DNA of 51,472 bases from Sphaerisporangium sp. (GTDB lineage Bacteria > Actinomycetota > Actinomycetes > Streptosporangiales > Streptosporangiaceae): contig JAOPYI010000098.1 of NCBI GenBank assembly GCA_025964675.1, positions 1 through 51,472 of the forward strand, given 5' to 3'. Under the pieces are notes generated by a model. It was not told the origin of the DNA. It saw only the letters and a program-made list of their open reading frames with translations, and searched no databases. Positions 32,007 to 41,240 of this stretch are shown here, piece by piece. Each line of letters starts with the position of its first letter. Position 1 is the first letter of the stretch. Made by a program: the position numbers and the translations under genes.

Positions 32007-33089
32007 CTACGACGCTCTTGAGGTACGGATCTTCCCGTAGGTCTTGAGAGCCAGGTCAGCGGTCTCGCGGAGCATCGAGTTGGCGAGGACCGTTCCACGT
32101 GCCTTCCGGACCGGGACGCGGACGAGCCAGTGAACTCCAGCCCCCGCGGTAGGGCGCGCGATCCGGCCCTCGGTGACCCAGAGCTCCCCGGTCTTGAGCT
32201 TCTCCTTGTACTCCTTCTCGCCGCGTCCCATGTCGATCAGGCGGATGCCGGCCCCGGCCGCGCGCTCGGCCATCGCGAGGTGGTGGATCAGCCCGGGGGA
32301 GTACTTCGCGAAGGCCGGGTCGTACGCGGGGAACCAGCCGGCGAGCGTCGTCCTGGTGCGCAGCCCGAAGTGGCCCGCGACCGGGCGCCCGTCGACGTAG
32401 ATCATGTCCAGCGAGCCGCCGAAGTTCTCGGTGTCCACCTGGAGCAGGCTCTCGACCAGGCGCACGATCCAGGGCCGCGAGAACCTGTCCGCGCGGCCGG
32501 TACGGCGGTACTGGTCGGTCTTCCAGTCGAGGAGGGTGCGCAGCACGGGCCCGTCGGAGATCCCGTAGTCGTGGCGGAGCTCGCCGAAGTCGCGTTGCAG
32601 CTTGCGGCTCTTGTAGGCCGTGGACTTGTACGTCTTGCCCGACACCTGCTTCAGCGTCTCGACGTACGCCTCGAAGCCGTCGGACAGGTCGATGACGGGT
32701 GAGGGGTGGCGGGTGTGCTTTGCCGGGACCAGAGGCTGGCCGGCGAGCAGGTGGTCGAACTCGAACACCGCGAGCCCGCAGGCCTTCATCAGCTCCTGCG
32801 GGTCGAGTTCGATGTCCTTGGCGTGCACCAGGCCCTGGGCGTCCGTCAGCCCGGCCGCCACGGGCATGCCGATGCCGAGCGGGTGCCGCTCGAACGGGAA
32901 GAAGCCCACGATGTCCGCACCGTCACTCAGTACGGCCACGCGCGCCTGCTCCCTCACCCGGCCGGTCTCGATCGTGAACTCGGGGGATAGGAAAGGGCTG
33001 TCCAGCGCGGGGTCGCCGCTCTGGATCGCCCTCCACCGGGCCGTCTCGGAAGGGCCGAGCTCCCGAGGATGAACGACGGAGATGCGCAT
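32007..33089 (-). CDS. FemAB/BioF2-like GNAT acyltransferase, copy A
   Basis: 360 residues with the double-GNAT architecture of FemAB/CelD-type acyltransferases: LDSPFLSPEFTIETGRVREQARVAVL in the first half, and KTDQYRRTGRADRFSRPWIV, GHFGLRTRTTLAGWFPAYDPAFAKYSPG and LIDMGRGEKEYKEKLKTGE in the second (quoted in short parts). These enzymes transfer acyl or aminoacyl groups to amino sugars or peptides at the cell surface precursor stage. A clear paralogue is encoded at 42208-43326; both share YRRTGR.DRF..PWIV, GHFGLRT and FPAYDP.FA.YSPG. Predicted cytoplasmic. Confidence 0.82.
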   Translation of the reverse strand: MRISVVHPRELGPSETARWRAIQSGDPALDSPFLSPEFTIETGRVREQARVAVLSDGADIVGFFPFERHPLGIGMPVAAGLTDAQGLVHAKDIELDPQELMKACGLAVFEFDHLLAGQPLVPAKHTRHPSPVIDLSDGFEAYVETLKQVSGKTYKSTAYKSRKLQRDFGELRHDYGISDGPVLRTLLDWKTDQYRRTGRADRFSRPWIVRLVESLLQVDTENFGGSLDMIYVDGRPVAGHFGLRTRTTLAGWFPAYDPAFAKYSPGLIHHLAMAERAAGAGIRLIDMGRGEKEYKEKLKTGELWVTEGRIARPTAGAGVHWLVRVPVRKARGTVLANSMLRETADLALKTYGKIRTSRAS

Positions 33090-33211
33090 GGGCTCCTACT
33101 GGGTGGACGTACGGCAAGGGCCAGGCCCGCGCCTTTGACCCAGCTTGGTGCCTGGGATGTAATAGTACGATAAAGATCAGATCACGTTGCTGCCAGTGAT
33201 CGCAGTGGGCT

Positions 33212-33817
33212 CTACCGCTCTACCTTGCATCCCTGGTCCATCTCCTGGCGAGGACGCGGCACTTCGAGGGGCCCGGGATGCCCCCCGACGATGCGATGGA
33301 CGTCGATCGGCCCCGGATCACCCTCCGAGGTGCCCGGCACCTGAGAGTTGCCGAAGTGGCCGCCTCTGGCCCACAACCGCAGGCTGCCCTGCGCGGCCAC
33401 GGAGTGGGGATAGGGAAGCGGAGGGCCGGCCGGCCACCTCCGTGGGACCTCCCACGAGTCCAGCCACGCCAGGATGTCGTCGAGCCCGTCCAGCTTGGTC
33501 TCGGTGAAGGGCTCATCCACGGAGCCGAGCACGCGGATCTGGACGCACACCCGGCCGTGCCGGTTGAGCGCGCCCGGCAGCCCGTTCGCCGCCCGTGTCG
33601 GGGGCAGGGACTGGATGACTTGTCCGGTGACGGGGTTCCACACCAGATGGGAGGGACGCTTGATCTGTACAAGCCGCTGGGCCACGGATCTGGCCGACAC
33701 CCGTTGGGGATCGGTCGGCCATATGAACCAGACCACCCGGGGAGCCCCTCCGCCCATGGGGCCGGAGTCCTCGAGAGCGGGAATTCGACTGGCGACGGGC
33801 AGCCATGCCTGGGCCAC
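33212..33817 (-). CDS. N-acetylmuramoyl-L-alanine amidase-like protein
   Basis: 201 residues. The stretch MAQAWLPVASRIP, HLVWNPVTGQVIQSLP, and the end GGHFGNSQVPGTSEGDPG match a family of actinobacterial and phage amidase/peptidoglycan-recognition-like proteins that usually read W-H-T-T-E in the first strand; here that position is WFIWPTDP, so the first zinc-binding His appears to be missing while the His of GHFGNSQVP is present. It may be catalytically altered. GTG start with GAGGGGG four bases ahead. No signal peptide. Confidence 0.6.
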   Translation of the reverse strand: MAQAWLPVASRIPALEDSGPMGGGAPRVVWFIWPTDPQRVSARSVAQRLVQIKRPSHLVWNPVTGQVIQSLPPTRAANGLPGALNRHGRVCVQIRVLGSVDEPFTETKLDGLDDILAWLDSWEVPRRWPAGPPLPYPHSVAAQGSLRLWARGGHFGNSQVPGTSEGDPGPIDVHRIVGGHPGPLEVPRPRQEMDQGCKVER

Positions 33818-34051
33818 TATGCCCCCTCAAATCCTCGGTCGCCGCCTTTATACCCCTTTCCTGAAGGAGTTGACACCTTATGATTCTTGATTATTAGTAA
33901 GTCTCTCATCAGCGGACCTGGCCTCTTAGCGGGGTTATGAGCCACTCTGCTGGCCAGGCCTGGGGTGGCGGGATGACAACCTGCCTATGCCTCGTGGCCC
34001 ACCGTGGGACCATTAAAGGGTTCTGCAAGGGTAAGCGGATACGGTGAGGAA

Positions 34052-35437
34052 GTGTTGGAGAACAGCGGTCGGCATGCTCGGCGTCGGTACGTCCCCCGTG
34101 GGCCGGTCGCGATCGGCGCCGGTATCCTCGCCCTTGCCATGGTGGTCGGGCTCCTGGCCATCGCCGCCCACCGGGGCGGGGGCCGCTCCGATGGCGTGGC
34201 CGCCACGATCCTCGCCACCCCGGAGCCTCCGCCCACTCTCGAGCAGCCGCCCGTCGTCGACACCTGGCCGCGGTGGGGCATCACCCACACGCAGTACAGC
34301 GCCGACAACGAGCGCCAGAGTGTCCGCACCCGGGTGGGCGACCTGTTCAGCAGGGTGCCCATGCTGCAGAACCAGCACATCATGGGCTGGGGCGCGGGCA
34401 ACCCCGAGCCCGCCCCTGGCAAGTACGACTTCCGCGACCTGGACCGCCGGGTCAAGCTGATGGCCGCCACCAAGGCCCAGCCCGTGCTCACCCTGTGCTG
34501 CGCTCCCGACTGGATGAAGGGCGGCACCGAGGGCCGCACGAACTGGGGCAAGATCGAGGTGGCTCCCCGGCGCGACCACTTCGGCGACTTCGCCACGCTC
34601 GCCGCCACAGTGGCCAAGCGCTACCCCACCGTGACCCACTTCATGATGTGGAACGAGTTCAAGGGCTTCTGGGACGAGGCGCACAACAACTGGGATGTCG
34701 AGGCCTACACCGATCTCTACAACCGCGTCTACGACGCGCTCAAGGCCGTCAACCCCAAGATCCAGGTCGGTGGCCCGTACATCCCGGTCGACAGCCACGT
34801 CTCCAGCGCGAACGCGTCGAGCCTGAAGGGCCCGTGGGGCGCCGTCGACCGCAGGACGCTCGACAGCATCGACTACTGGCTCAAGCACAAGAGGGGCGCC
34901 GACTTCATCGTCGTGGACGCCTCCTCCGCCACCAACGACCAGGGCCTGGTCCCCGACGAGTTCACGGCGCTCAAGAAGTTCTCGGCGGTCACCGCATGGC
35001 TGCGGCAGAAGAGCCACGACATGCCCGTCTGGTGGGCCGAGTGGTACATCGCACCCGACAACATCGACTGGGACGAGCAGCACCGCACGGCGGTCCAGAC
35101 CGCGGCCATGATGGAGTTCGCCAGGAGCGGGGCGGCGACCGCGCTCTACTGGAACCCCCAGCGCAAGGCCGGGGACGACTGCCCAGGCTGCATGTGGTCG
35201 CCCGCCGACGGCGCCGAGATGCCCATGGCGAGCGTGATCAGCGGCTTCACCCGCTGGTTCCCCGCCGGCGCCCGCATCGTCGACGTCCCCGTCTCCGACC
35301 AGCGGGTCCAGGTGCTCGCCGTCGACAAGCAGATGGTCATGGTGAACACGACGGCCAGCGCGCTGACCACCAGCGTCGACGGCAGGTCGTTCCAGCTCAA
35401 CCCGTACGACGTCAAGTGGAGCGACCGGGGCCAGTGA
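34052..35437 (+). CDS. Membrane-anchored GH39-like glycoside hydrolase
   Basis: 461 residues. A basic N-terminus and one membrane helix (about 18-38) anchor a (beta/alpha)8 barrel outside the cell. THFMMWNEFKGFW supplies the Asn-Glu acid/base and MPVWWAEWYIAP the likely nucleophile Glu, the clan GH-A pattern; overall it looks closest to GH39. RYDFRDLDRRVKL-type elements (here GKYDFRDLDRRVKLM) support this. Start uncertain: GTG at 34052, or TTG at 34055 which has better spacing from GAGG. The only plus-strand gene inside the glycan cluster; probably trims or releases the polymer. Confidence 0.78.
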   Translation: MLENSGRHARRRYVPRGPVAIGAGILALAMVVGLLAIAAHRGGGRSDGVAATILATPEPPPTLEQPPVVDTWPRWGITHTQYSADNERQSVRTRVGDLFSRVPMLQNQHIMGWGAGNPEPAPGKYDFRDLDRRVKLMAATKAQPVLTLCCAPDWMKGGTEGRTNWGKIEVAPRRDHFGDFATLAATVAKRYPTVTHFMMWNEFKGFWDEAHNNWDVEAYTDLYNRVYDALKAVNPKIQVGGPYIPVDSHVSSANASSLKGPWGAVDRRTLDSIDYWLKHKRGADFIVVDASSATNDQGLVPDEFTALKKFSAVTAWLRQKSHDMPVWWAEWYIAPDNIDWDEQHRTAVQTAAMMEFARSGAATALYWNPQRKAGDDCPGCMWSPADGAEMPMASVISGFTRWFPAGARIVDVPVSDQRVQVLAVDKQMVMVNTTASALTTSVDGRSFQLNPYDVKWSDRGQ

Positions 35438-35476
35438 CGCGCCCGGCCGCCCCGGCGCGGCGTTGCGTACGCGTCA
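35435..35476. terminator. Hairpin between convergent genes
   Basis: Arms TGACGCG (35435-35441) and CGCGTCA (35470-35476) include the stop codons of both convergent genes and enclose a GC-rich, self-pairing spacer. Possible bidirectional terminator. Confidence 0.4.
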
Positions 35477-38014
35477 GCCCGAGGTCAGGGTCACGAACCG
35501 CTCCACGATGACCGCCATCGCGGCGATCGTCATGACGATGCCGAGCACCACCAGCTTCCGCCGGCCGCGCGGTGCGCGCTCGGTGCCGCGCAGCCTCGTG
35601 AGCTCCGCCGCGAACAGCGTGGAGACGGCCAGGGCCAGCGCCACGAGGCCGAGCGGCGTCCACGGCGTGGAGCGGTCGCCCACCATGGTCACGGGCACCG
35701 GCGGCGGGATCTCCGAGCCCTTCGGGTAGGAGCGCAGCGTGTAGATCGCGGCGTCGGCGTTGGAGTAGACCCGCTTGAGGTTCGGCGAGGAGTCGAGCGC
35801 CGCCCGGAAGCGTTCCCCCCATTTGGAGGGGTAGCCGTGGTTGAGCTCCAGGTACGCCGACTGGCCCCGGCTTGTGATCATGAAGGAGTTCGGCGGCTTG
35901 CTGCGGAGCGCCGTGAGTACGCCGCCGATGTCGGCCGGGTTCTTGGTGACGAGCGCCTGGTCGTACTCCACGCGGTCGATGTCGCGTTCCCGCCACGGGA
36001 TGGTCGGCGTGACCTCCTCGCCGAGGAGGGGGACCACGTAGATCGCCCGCGCGCTCGGCTTGTCGTGCGCGTAGATGTAGTGCATGGCGGCGGCCTCACC
36101 GGTGGTGACCCGCTCGAACTTCTCGTTGCCGTAGCGCGCCACCAGGAAGCCGACCGACAGCGCCAGCGCCGACACCGCCGCGAGGACCGCCGAGATGCGC
36201 CGCGTCGTCCCCGGGTCGAACCGTATGGGGCGGCGCCGGATCGGCACGGTCTCGCCCTCGCGCGAGTCGCTCGTGTGCGCGGGCAGGTTGGGGAAGAAGG
36301 CGTACGCGCCGAGGATGCAGGCCGCGGGCAGCGCGAAGAGGTAGACCCGCAGGCCGATCTCGCCGCCGTAGCTCTGCAGGCCGAGCGCCAGCACCGGCAC
36401 GCACAGCAGGACGGCGGCCGTACGGTCGCCCACCCCCCGCCTGAGGCGGCGCAGCAGGCCGATCGCCGCGAACAGCAGGATCACACCGCAGATGGCCAGC
36501 CGCACCTGGAGCACGACGGCGTGCTGCGGGTCGGTCCCGACGAGGCGGTCGCCGGTGTTCTCCTGAAGGTTGGCGAAGATCTTGCCGATGCCGCCGAACA
36601 GCTCGTTGATCCGGCCGCTCCAGAACGGCGTCGCCTGGTAGTTGATCCACGCGATCACGATCAGCCCGAGCGACACCGGGAGTGCGAGGGACAGGGTGCT
36701 GCGCCGGAGCAGGATCAGCCCGGTCAGCGCTCCCAGCATCATGAACGGGGTGATCTGGTGGGTCGCGGTGGTCGCCACGAACAGTGCCACCAGCAGCGTC
36801 AGCAGCACCACCCGGTCGGTCACGGTGGTCGGCCTCGCGGGCAGCTCGCCCGGCGACAGGCCATCGAGCCGGGCCAGCGTGCGCCGCAGGAACCCCTTCG
36901 CGGGCAGCGGCGCGGTCCTCGGCTCCGCGCGGCCGAACCAGCGCATCAGGATCGCGACGAAGACCAGGTAGAGCGCGTAGGTGAAACCCTGCGGCGAGAA
37001 GTAGTCCTGCCCGATCCACTGCACGAGGATGAACAGCAGCGCGGCGAACCAGCGGGCCCGGGTGGTCGCCACGAGCTGGCGAAGGATCAGCACGAACGGC
37101 AGCAGGTAGAGCAGGTTGGACACGAAAGGCGTCCACTGCAGGACGGTCGAGGGGTCCTGGATCCCCGCGGCGCGCAGCACGAACCCGAACAGCGCGAAGA
37201 ACCCCGGCCAGGCGAAGCGGGCGTCGAGGCCGGGAAGTGCCTCGCCGGCACGGCCGATGTACTCCGAGAACCCCGCGTGGACCCACGCGGTCGGGAAGCG
37301 CGGCTCCGACTCGATGAGCGCCGCGGCGCCGTGCAGCGTGAACGTCACCGCGGCGAGCTGGAACAGCAGCAGGCCCTTGCGGTCGGTGTTCTGCGTCAGC
37401 GTCACGAAGAACGACACGATGATCAGGGCGATGGCGGCGAAGGCCGTGATAGGCAGGACCGAGATCAGCCCCAGCCCGTCGATCTTGCCGAGGTCGACGC
37501 CGCGCATCATGCCGTGTGGCACACGCAGCGCCAGCACGTACATGACCAAGCCCTCGAGCGTCAGCAGCGGAGGCAGCCACGAGGCCGCGCTCGACGCCAG
37601 ACGGGTCATGCGCGAGGGCGCGGGGTCCGTACCGTCCGGCACGGCCACAGCGACCGGGGGCTCAGTGGGGTCCACGTCCGGCACGGCCACGGCGGCCGGG
37701 GGCTCAGCGGGGTCCTCCTGTGCGGGCGCCTGTGCGGGCTTGCGCGGCTCGTCGAGCTTCAAGGGCTCCCCGGCCTCGGGAGCGGCCTGTACGGCCGGAG
37801 CGGCGGCTTCGGCCCGCGGCGGAAGGGGAAGCTGGATCACCTGGGTGGCGTCGTCCTCGGCATCCTCGGGGTCCGCAGGTAGCGGCAGGGACACAGGGCG
37901 GGTCATCTCGGACGTGGTGTCCACCTCCACGTCCGCGTCCATGTCGTCGTCGGCGACCTTCGCCGCCGTCTCCTGTTCCACCTCGTTGCCCGTCCGTTGC
38001 CTCACGAAGACCAT
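35474..38014 (-). CDS. Large polytopic membrane protein, GT-C-like glycosyltransferase or polymerase
   Basis: 846 residues. The first 135 are cytoplasmic, acidic and Pro/Ala/Glu-rich, with a repeated AVAVPD(V/G) segment. Then 12 or more membrane helices, with a large loop before the third (about residue 235-275) containing RFPTAWVHAGFSEYIG, and WIGQDYFSPQGFTYALYL further on. After the last-but-one group of helices an external domain (about 650-790) precedes two closing helices. The layout suits a GT-C type transferase or a polymerase of surface polysaccharide, but no DxD or ExD motif is decisive. Its ATG overlaps the flippase stop by 13 bases. Confidence 0.68.
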   Translation of the reverse strand: MVFVRQRTGNEVEQETAAKVADDDMDADVEVDTTSEMTRPVSLPLPADPEDAEDDATQVIQLPLPPRAEAAAPAVQAAPEAGEPLKLDEPRKPAQAPAQEDPAEPPAAVAVPDVDPTEPPVAVAVPDGTDPAPSRMTRLASSAASWLPPLLTLEGLVMYVLALRVPHGMMRGVDLGKIDGLGLISVLPITAFAAIALIIVSFFVTLTQNTDRKGLLLFQLAAVTFTLHGAAALIESEPRFPTAWVHAGFSEYIGRAGEALPGLDARFAWPGFFALFGFVLRAAGIQDPSTVLQWTPFVSNLLYLLPFVLILRQLVATTRARWFAALLFILVQWIGQDYFSPQGFTYALYLVFVAILMRWFGRAEPRTAPLPAKGFLRRTLARLDGLSPGELPARPTTVTDRVVLLTLLVALFVATTATHQITPFMMLGALTGLILLRRSTLSLALPVSLGLIVIAWINYQATPFWSGRINELFGGIGKIFANLQENTGDRLVGTDPQHAVVLQVRLAICGVILLFAAIGLLRRLRRGVGDRTAAVLLCVPVLALGLQSYGGEIGLRVYLFALPAACILGAYAFFPNLPAHTSDSREGETVPIRRRPIRFDPGTTRRISAVLAAVSALALSVGFLVARYGNEKFERVTTGEAAAMHYIYAHDKPSARAIYVVPLLGEEVTPTIPWRERDIDRVEYDQALVTKNPADIGGVLTALRSKPPNSFMITSRGQSAYLELNHGYPSKWGERFRAALDSSPNLKRVYSNADAAIYTLRSYPKGSEIPPPVPVTMVGDRSTPWTPLGLVALALAVSTLFAAELTRLRGTERAPRGRRKLVVLGIVMTIAAMAVIVERFVTLTSG

Positions 38015-39450
38015 GATGCGGCCTCAGGCGCCTCCCGCGCGCTCGCCGGTTGCGGCGTTTCGGCATGTTGAAGAATTTTGCGGAGCCCGCCGAAGATCAA
38101 CAAGGCGACCAGAAGCTCGCTGAACAGCATGCCGTACCCCACCGAGGTGATGCCCGCGACTGGCAGCAGGATGAGCGACGACGAGAGCACCAGCACCGCG
38201 AGGCCGATCTGCACGAGCGCCAGCCCGCGCGCCCGGCTCCGGGCCCGCAGGGCGCTCAGGTAGATCTCGATCAGCACGCGGGGAAGGACGGCGAGGGCCA
38301 TCAGGCGCAGCAGCGGCGTGCCGTGCTCGGAGAACCCCGGCCCGAACACCGAGAGGATCAGCGGGGCGGCGACGACCGTGACCAACGACACGGGACCGAT
38401 GATCAGATACGAGCGGCGTAACGCCTGGCGGCAGTTGGCGGCTAGCTGTGACCGGTCGGCGGACCCCGCCACGGTCAGGGACGTGGCCATGTTGATCGCC
38501 AGTAGTTCGATCATCGCGCCCAAGGTCTGCGCCATGGCGAAGTAGCCGAACATCTCCCCGCTGACACGCGAGGCGACGTACACCGGGAGGAAGTAGACGA
38601 TCGCGAGGATCGAGAACGCGCCCGGATAGTCCCCGGCCAGGAAGCGGCCGATCTCCCGGGGCCGTGGCGGCCGGGACCCGGCGGGAGCCAGCTTGGCGTG
38701 ACGCGGCACGAGCACGCAGAAGATGAAGAGGTTGATCGGGATGAGCGCGAGAGCGGTGGGGACGATCCAGGAGACATAGATGCCGTCGTCGGGCAGGGCC
38801 CCGGCCAGCGCCACCAGCAAGCCCATCTTGACCAGACCGAAGCACAGGCTGTTCACCGGCACCCAGACGGCCTTGCGCATCCCGGCGAGCGTGACGTCCT
38901 GGAGGGTGAAGACCGACCAGATCGCCACGGACGCGAGGAAGAACAGCCCGGGTCCCGTGCCGGCGAGTGTCGCGTAGTTCGCGCCCCAGAACGGCAGTGT
39001 CAGCAGGAAGCCCCCCGCCGCCACGACGGCCGTCAGCGTGGCGACCAGGTAGCCCCCGCTGATCAGCGCCCCGGTCCGCTTCCCTGCCACGGGGATGAAC
39101 CGCGCGAGCGCGCCCGTCAGGCCGAGCGCTATGAGCCCGGCGAACAGCCGCATCGCCGTGATCAGCGCCTGGCTGCGCCCGAAGTCCTCCGGGGAGTACA
39201 GCCGGGCGGCGAGCAGCCAGTAGCCCATGCCGAGCACCGCCGTGACACCGGTGTTGGCCATCAGGGCGTAGCCGTTGAGGAACAGCGGGTTGCGCAGGTC
39301 CCGAAGGAGGCGCCGCCAGAGAACGGCCAACCTGCCGGCGGCCTCGTCGGCGTCCGGCTGCTCCGGCCTCTCGTCGGCCACTGTGGTCTTCATGGTCGCG
39401 TCACCCCCGTCATCGACGCGCGGCGTCTTCCCCGCGGTTACTTCACTCAC
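38002..39450 (-). CDS. Wzx-like polysaccharide flippase (MOP superfamily)
   Basis: 482 residues with about 14 hydrophobic helices after a 45-residue charged N-terminal tail. LNGYALMANTGVTAVLGMGYWLLAARLYSPEDFGRSQAL (in part: ARLYSPEDFGRSQAL) is the opening helix and loop typical of PST/Wzx-type exporters, and ALRARSRARGLALVQIGLAV lies between late helices. It should move lipid-linked oligosaccharide across the membrane. It overlaps the deacetylase gene by 8 bases and the GT-C gene by 13, so all three are coupled. Confidence 0.87.
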   Translation of the reverse strand: MSEVTAGKTPRVDDGGDATMKTTVADERPEQPDADEAAGRLAVLWRRLLRDLRNPLFLNGYALMANTGVTAVLGMGYWLLAARLYSPEDFGRSQALITAMRLFAGLIALGLTGALARFIPVAGKRTGALISGGYLVATLTAVVAAGGFLLTLPFWGANYATLAGTGPGLFFLASVAIWSVFTLQDVTLAGMRKAVWVPVNSLCFGLVKMGLLVALAGALPDDGIYVSWIVPTALALIPINLFIFCVLVPRHAKLAPAGSRPPRPREIGRFLAGDYPGAFSILAIVYFLPVYVASRVSGEMFGYFAMAQTLGAMIELLAINMATSLTVAGSADRSQLAANCRQALRRSYLIIGPVSLVTVVAAPLILSVFGPGFSEHGTPLLRLMALAVLPRVLIEIYLSALRARSRARGLALVQIGLAVLVLSSSLILLPVAGITSVGYGMLFSELLVALLIFGGLRKILQHAETPQPASAREAPEAASWSS

Positions 39451-40252
39451 GCCCGACCACGTGGCGCAGGCCGTACCGTGTGCGGCGCACCATCGCGTAA
39501 CCCTTGGTCAGCGCGTGTTCCTTGAGATAGATCATCGGCACGCCGTGCCCCTCGACCGCCCGGCGGAAGCGGTTCATGGTCGTGGACCGGCTCACGGTGA
39601 GCCGGGGCAGCGCCAGCACGTCGTTGGAGTCGGACGCGAGCGTGTTGGCCACCGCGCAGGCCGCCCAGTAGCCCGCCTTGCGCACTTCCTTGCGCACGCG
39701 TGCACTGGAGTAGCCGAACGGGTAGGCCATCGTCGCGACCGGGCGCCCCACCTTGTCCTCGATCAGCGCCTTGTTGCGGCGCAGCTCCTGGCGAAGGGCC
39801 ACCTCGGACAACTGGTCCAGCTGTGGATGGCTGTGGCTGTGCCCGGCGATCTCGATGCCGCAGGACACGGCCTCGCGCGCCTGGCTCCAGCACAGCATGC
39901 GGTCGAGCGGCTTGCCGGCGGCGTCACCGCCCGCGTCGCTCACCCATCCGCTGGTCAGGAACACCGTCGCGGGGAAGCCCAGCTGCTCCAGGATCGGCAG
40001 CGCGTCGCTGTGGAAGTCGGCGTACCCGTCGTCGAAGGTGACGACCACGGGACGCTCTGGCGCCGGGCCGCCGCCCGTGGCGTACAGGGAGGCCACCAGG
40101 TCTCCCAGGGTGAGCGGCGTGAACCCGAGGTCCTTGAGGTAGGTCATCTGCGACTCGAACACCGAGGGACGCACCGCCAGTGGCCGGGTCGCGCCGTTCG
40201 GGCGATCGGTCACCGAGTGGTACATCAGGATCGGCACGCGCATGGTGGTCAC
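39443..40252 (-). CDS. NodB-type polysaccharide deacetylase
   Basis: CE4 deacetylase domain, 269 residues. Early ILMYHSVTD, motif 1 VTFDDGYADF, motif 2 HSHSHP (metal-binding H-S-x-x-H), motif 3 MAYPFGYSS. No signal peptide or membrane helix, so it acts in the cytoplasm or on a lipid-linked precursor at the inner face. The GTG start overlaps the TGA of the preceding glycosyltransferase; an ATG three codons later is the alternative. Likely removes an N-acetyl group so that one of the FemAB-like proteins can put another acyl group there (inference). Confidence 0.87.
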   Translation of the reverse strand: MTTMRVPILMYHSVTDRPNGATRPLAVRPSVFESQMTYLKDLGFTPLTLGDLVASLYATGGGPAPERPVVVTFDDGYADFHSDALPILEQLGFPATVFLTSGWVSDAGGDAAGKPLDRMLCWSQAREAVSCGIEIAGHSHSHPQLDQLSEVALRQELRRNKALIEDKVGRPVATMAYPFGYSSARVRKEVRKAGYWAACAVANTLASDSNDVLALPRLTVSRSTTMNRFRRAVEGHGVPMIYLKEHALTKGYAMVRRTRYGLRHVVGRE

Positions 40253-41235
40253 CGTTCATGTTGGATGGAGCGTCCCGGCCGGTTCCCGCGCATGCGCAGC
40301 CGGGCGGATCCCACGGCGTACCCCCACGTCGTCCATGCCAGGCCGATGACGATCGCGCCTGCTCTGGCCAGCCCGGCGAGATCGCCCCTCAGGGCGTCTC
40401 CGACGCCGCGAAGGACGCCGGCCGGCAGGGTCTTCAGGGCGTGGGCACGCTCGCTCGACAGCCCGTCGCCGGCGCCGACGCTCTGCGCGACCAGCGCCTT
40501 GGAGAGCCCCTCGGCGTAGCACCGGGAGCGGAAGTAGCCGAACGTGGCCCGCGACGCGGGCACCCGATGACCGATGACCGCCCGGGGCTCGAACATCATG
40601 ATCGAGCCCGGCCTGCGCTGGGAGAGCCGGATGCAGAACTCGGTCTCCTCGCAGCCCAGCGGGCGGCTCTTGCGACCCTGGACGCTGCGGCCGATGCCGG
40701 AGTGGAACCCGCCGACCTCGCCCACGACCTCCCTGCGGAAGGCGGCGTTCCCGCCCATCACGTTGCGGATCTGTTTCCTCTCGGCCGGCAGGCCGCGATA
40801 GGTGCACCCGATGGTCCAGTCGAACTCCTCGGGGAACCATCGCGGCCGGTCGCCGGTGTCCCACATCGGCTTGGTCAACCCGCCGACTCCCACGACGGCC
40901 GGGGTGCCACCGGTCTCCTCGGACATCGCCTCCTCGAACGCCGCCAGCCACTCGGCTTCCGCGACCGCGTCGTCGTCCAGGAAGGCCACGACGTCGCCGG
41001 AGGCGGTCGCCACTCCGGTGTTCTTGCCGCCGGACAGACCCCGCGCGTGGGTGTTCTCCACGACGATCGCGTCGGCGTACTCCCGCTTGAGCCTGAGGTG
41101 CAGGTCGGGGTTGTAGTCGACGACGAGGATCAGTTCGTACGGCTGACGTCTCTGGCTGCGCACCGACTGCACGGCGGCCCTGATGTCGTCCCACCGGTCT
41201 TCGGTGTAGACGCAGATGACGACGGAGATGTCCAT
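40249..41235 (-). CDS. GT2-family glycosyltransferase A
   Basis: 328 residues. GT-A fold with ISVVICVYTEDRWDDI at the start, SGGKNTGVATASGDVVAFLDDDA containing the DDD metal site, and GCEETEFCIRLSQR holding the catalytic ED. A final hydrophobic stretch (LARAGAIVIGLAWTTWGYAVG in part) may hold it to the membrane. The frame is open upstream to 41388 but the extra part overlaps the previous gene and is unlike protein; ATG at 41235 follows that gene's stop by five bases. Confidence 0.86.
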   Translation of the reverse strand: MDISVVICVYTEDRWDDIRAAVQSVRSQRRQPYELILVVDYNPDLHLRLKREYADAIVVENTHARGLSGGKNTGVATASGDVVAFLDDDAVAEAEWLAAFEEAMSEETGGTPAVVGVGGLTKPMWDTGDRPRWFPEEFDWTIGCTYRGLPAERKQIRNVMGGNAAFRREVVGEVGGFHSGIGRSVQGRKSRPLGCEETEFCIRLSQRRPGSIMMFEPRAVIGHRVPASRATFGYFRSRCYAEGLSKALVAQSVGAGDGLSSERAHALKTLPAGVLRGVGDALRGDLAGLARAGAIVIGLAWTTWGYAVGSARLRMRGNRPGRSIQHER

Positions 41236-41240
41236 GCCGG

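Noticed and set aside
35837-37882. 681-codon plus-strand open frame inside the GT-C-like gene
   Set aside because: Antisense to a polytopic membrane protein with coherent helices; the translation is Arg/Gln/His-rich and has no fold.
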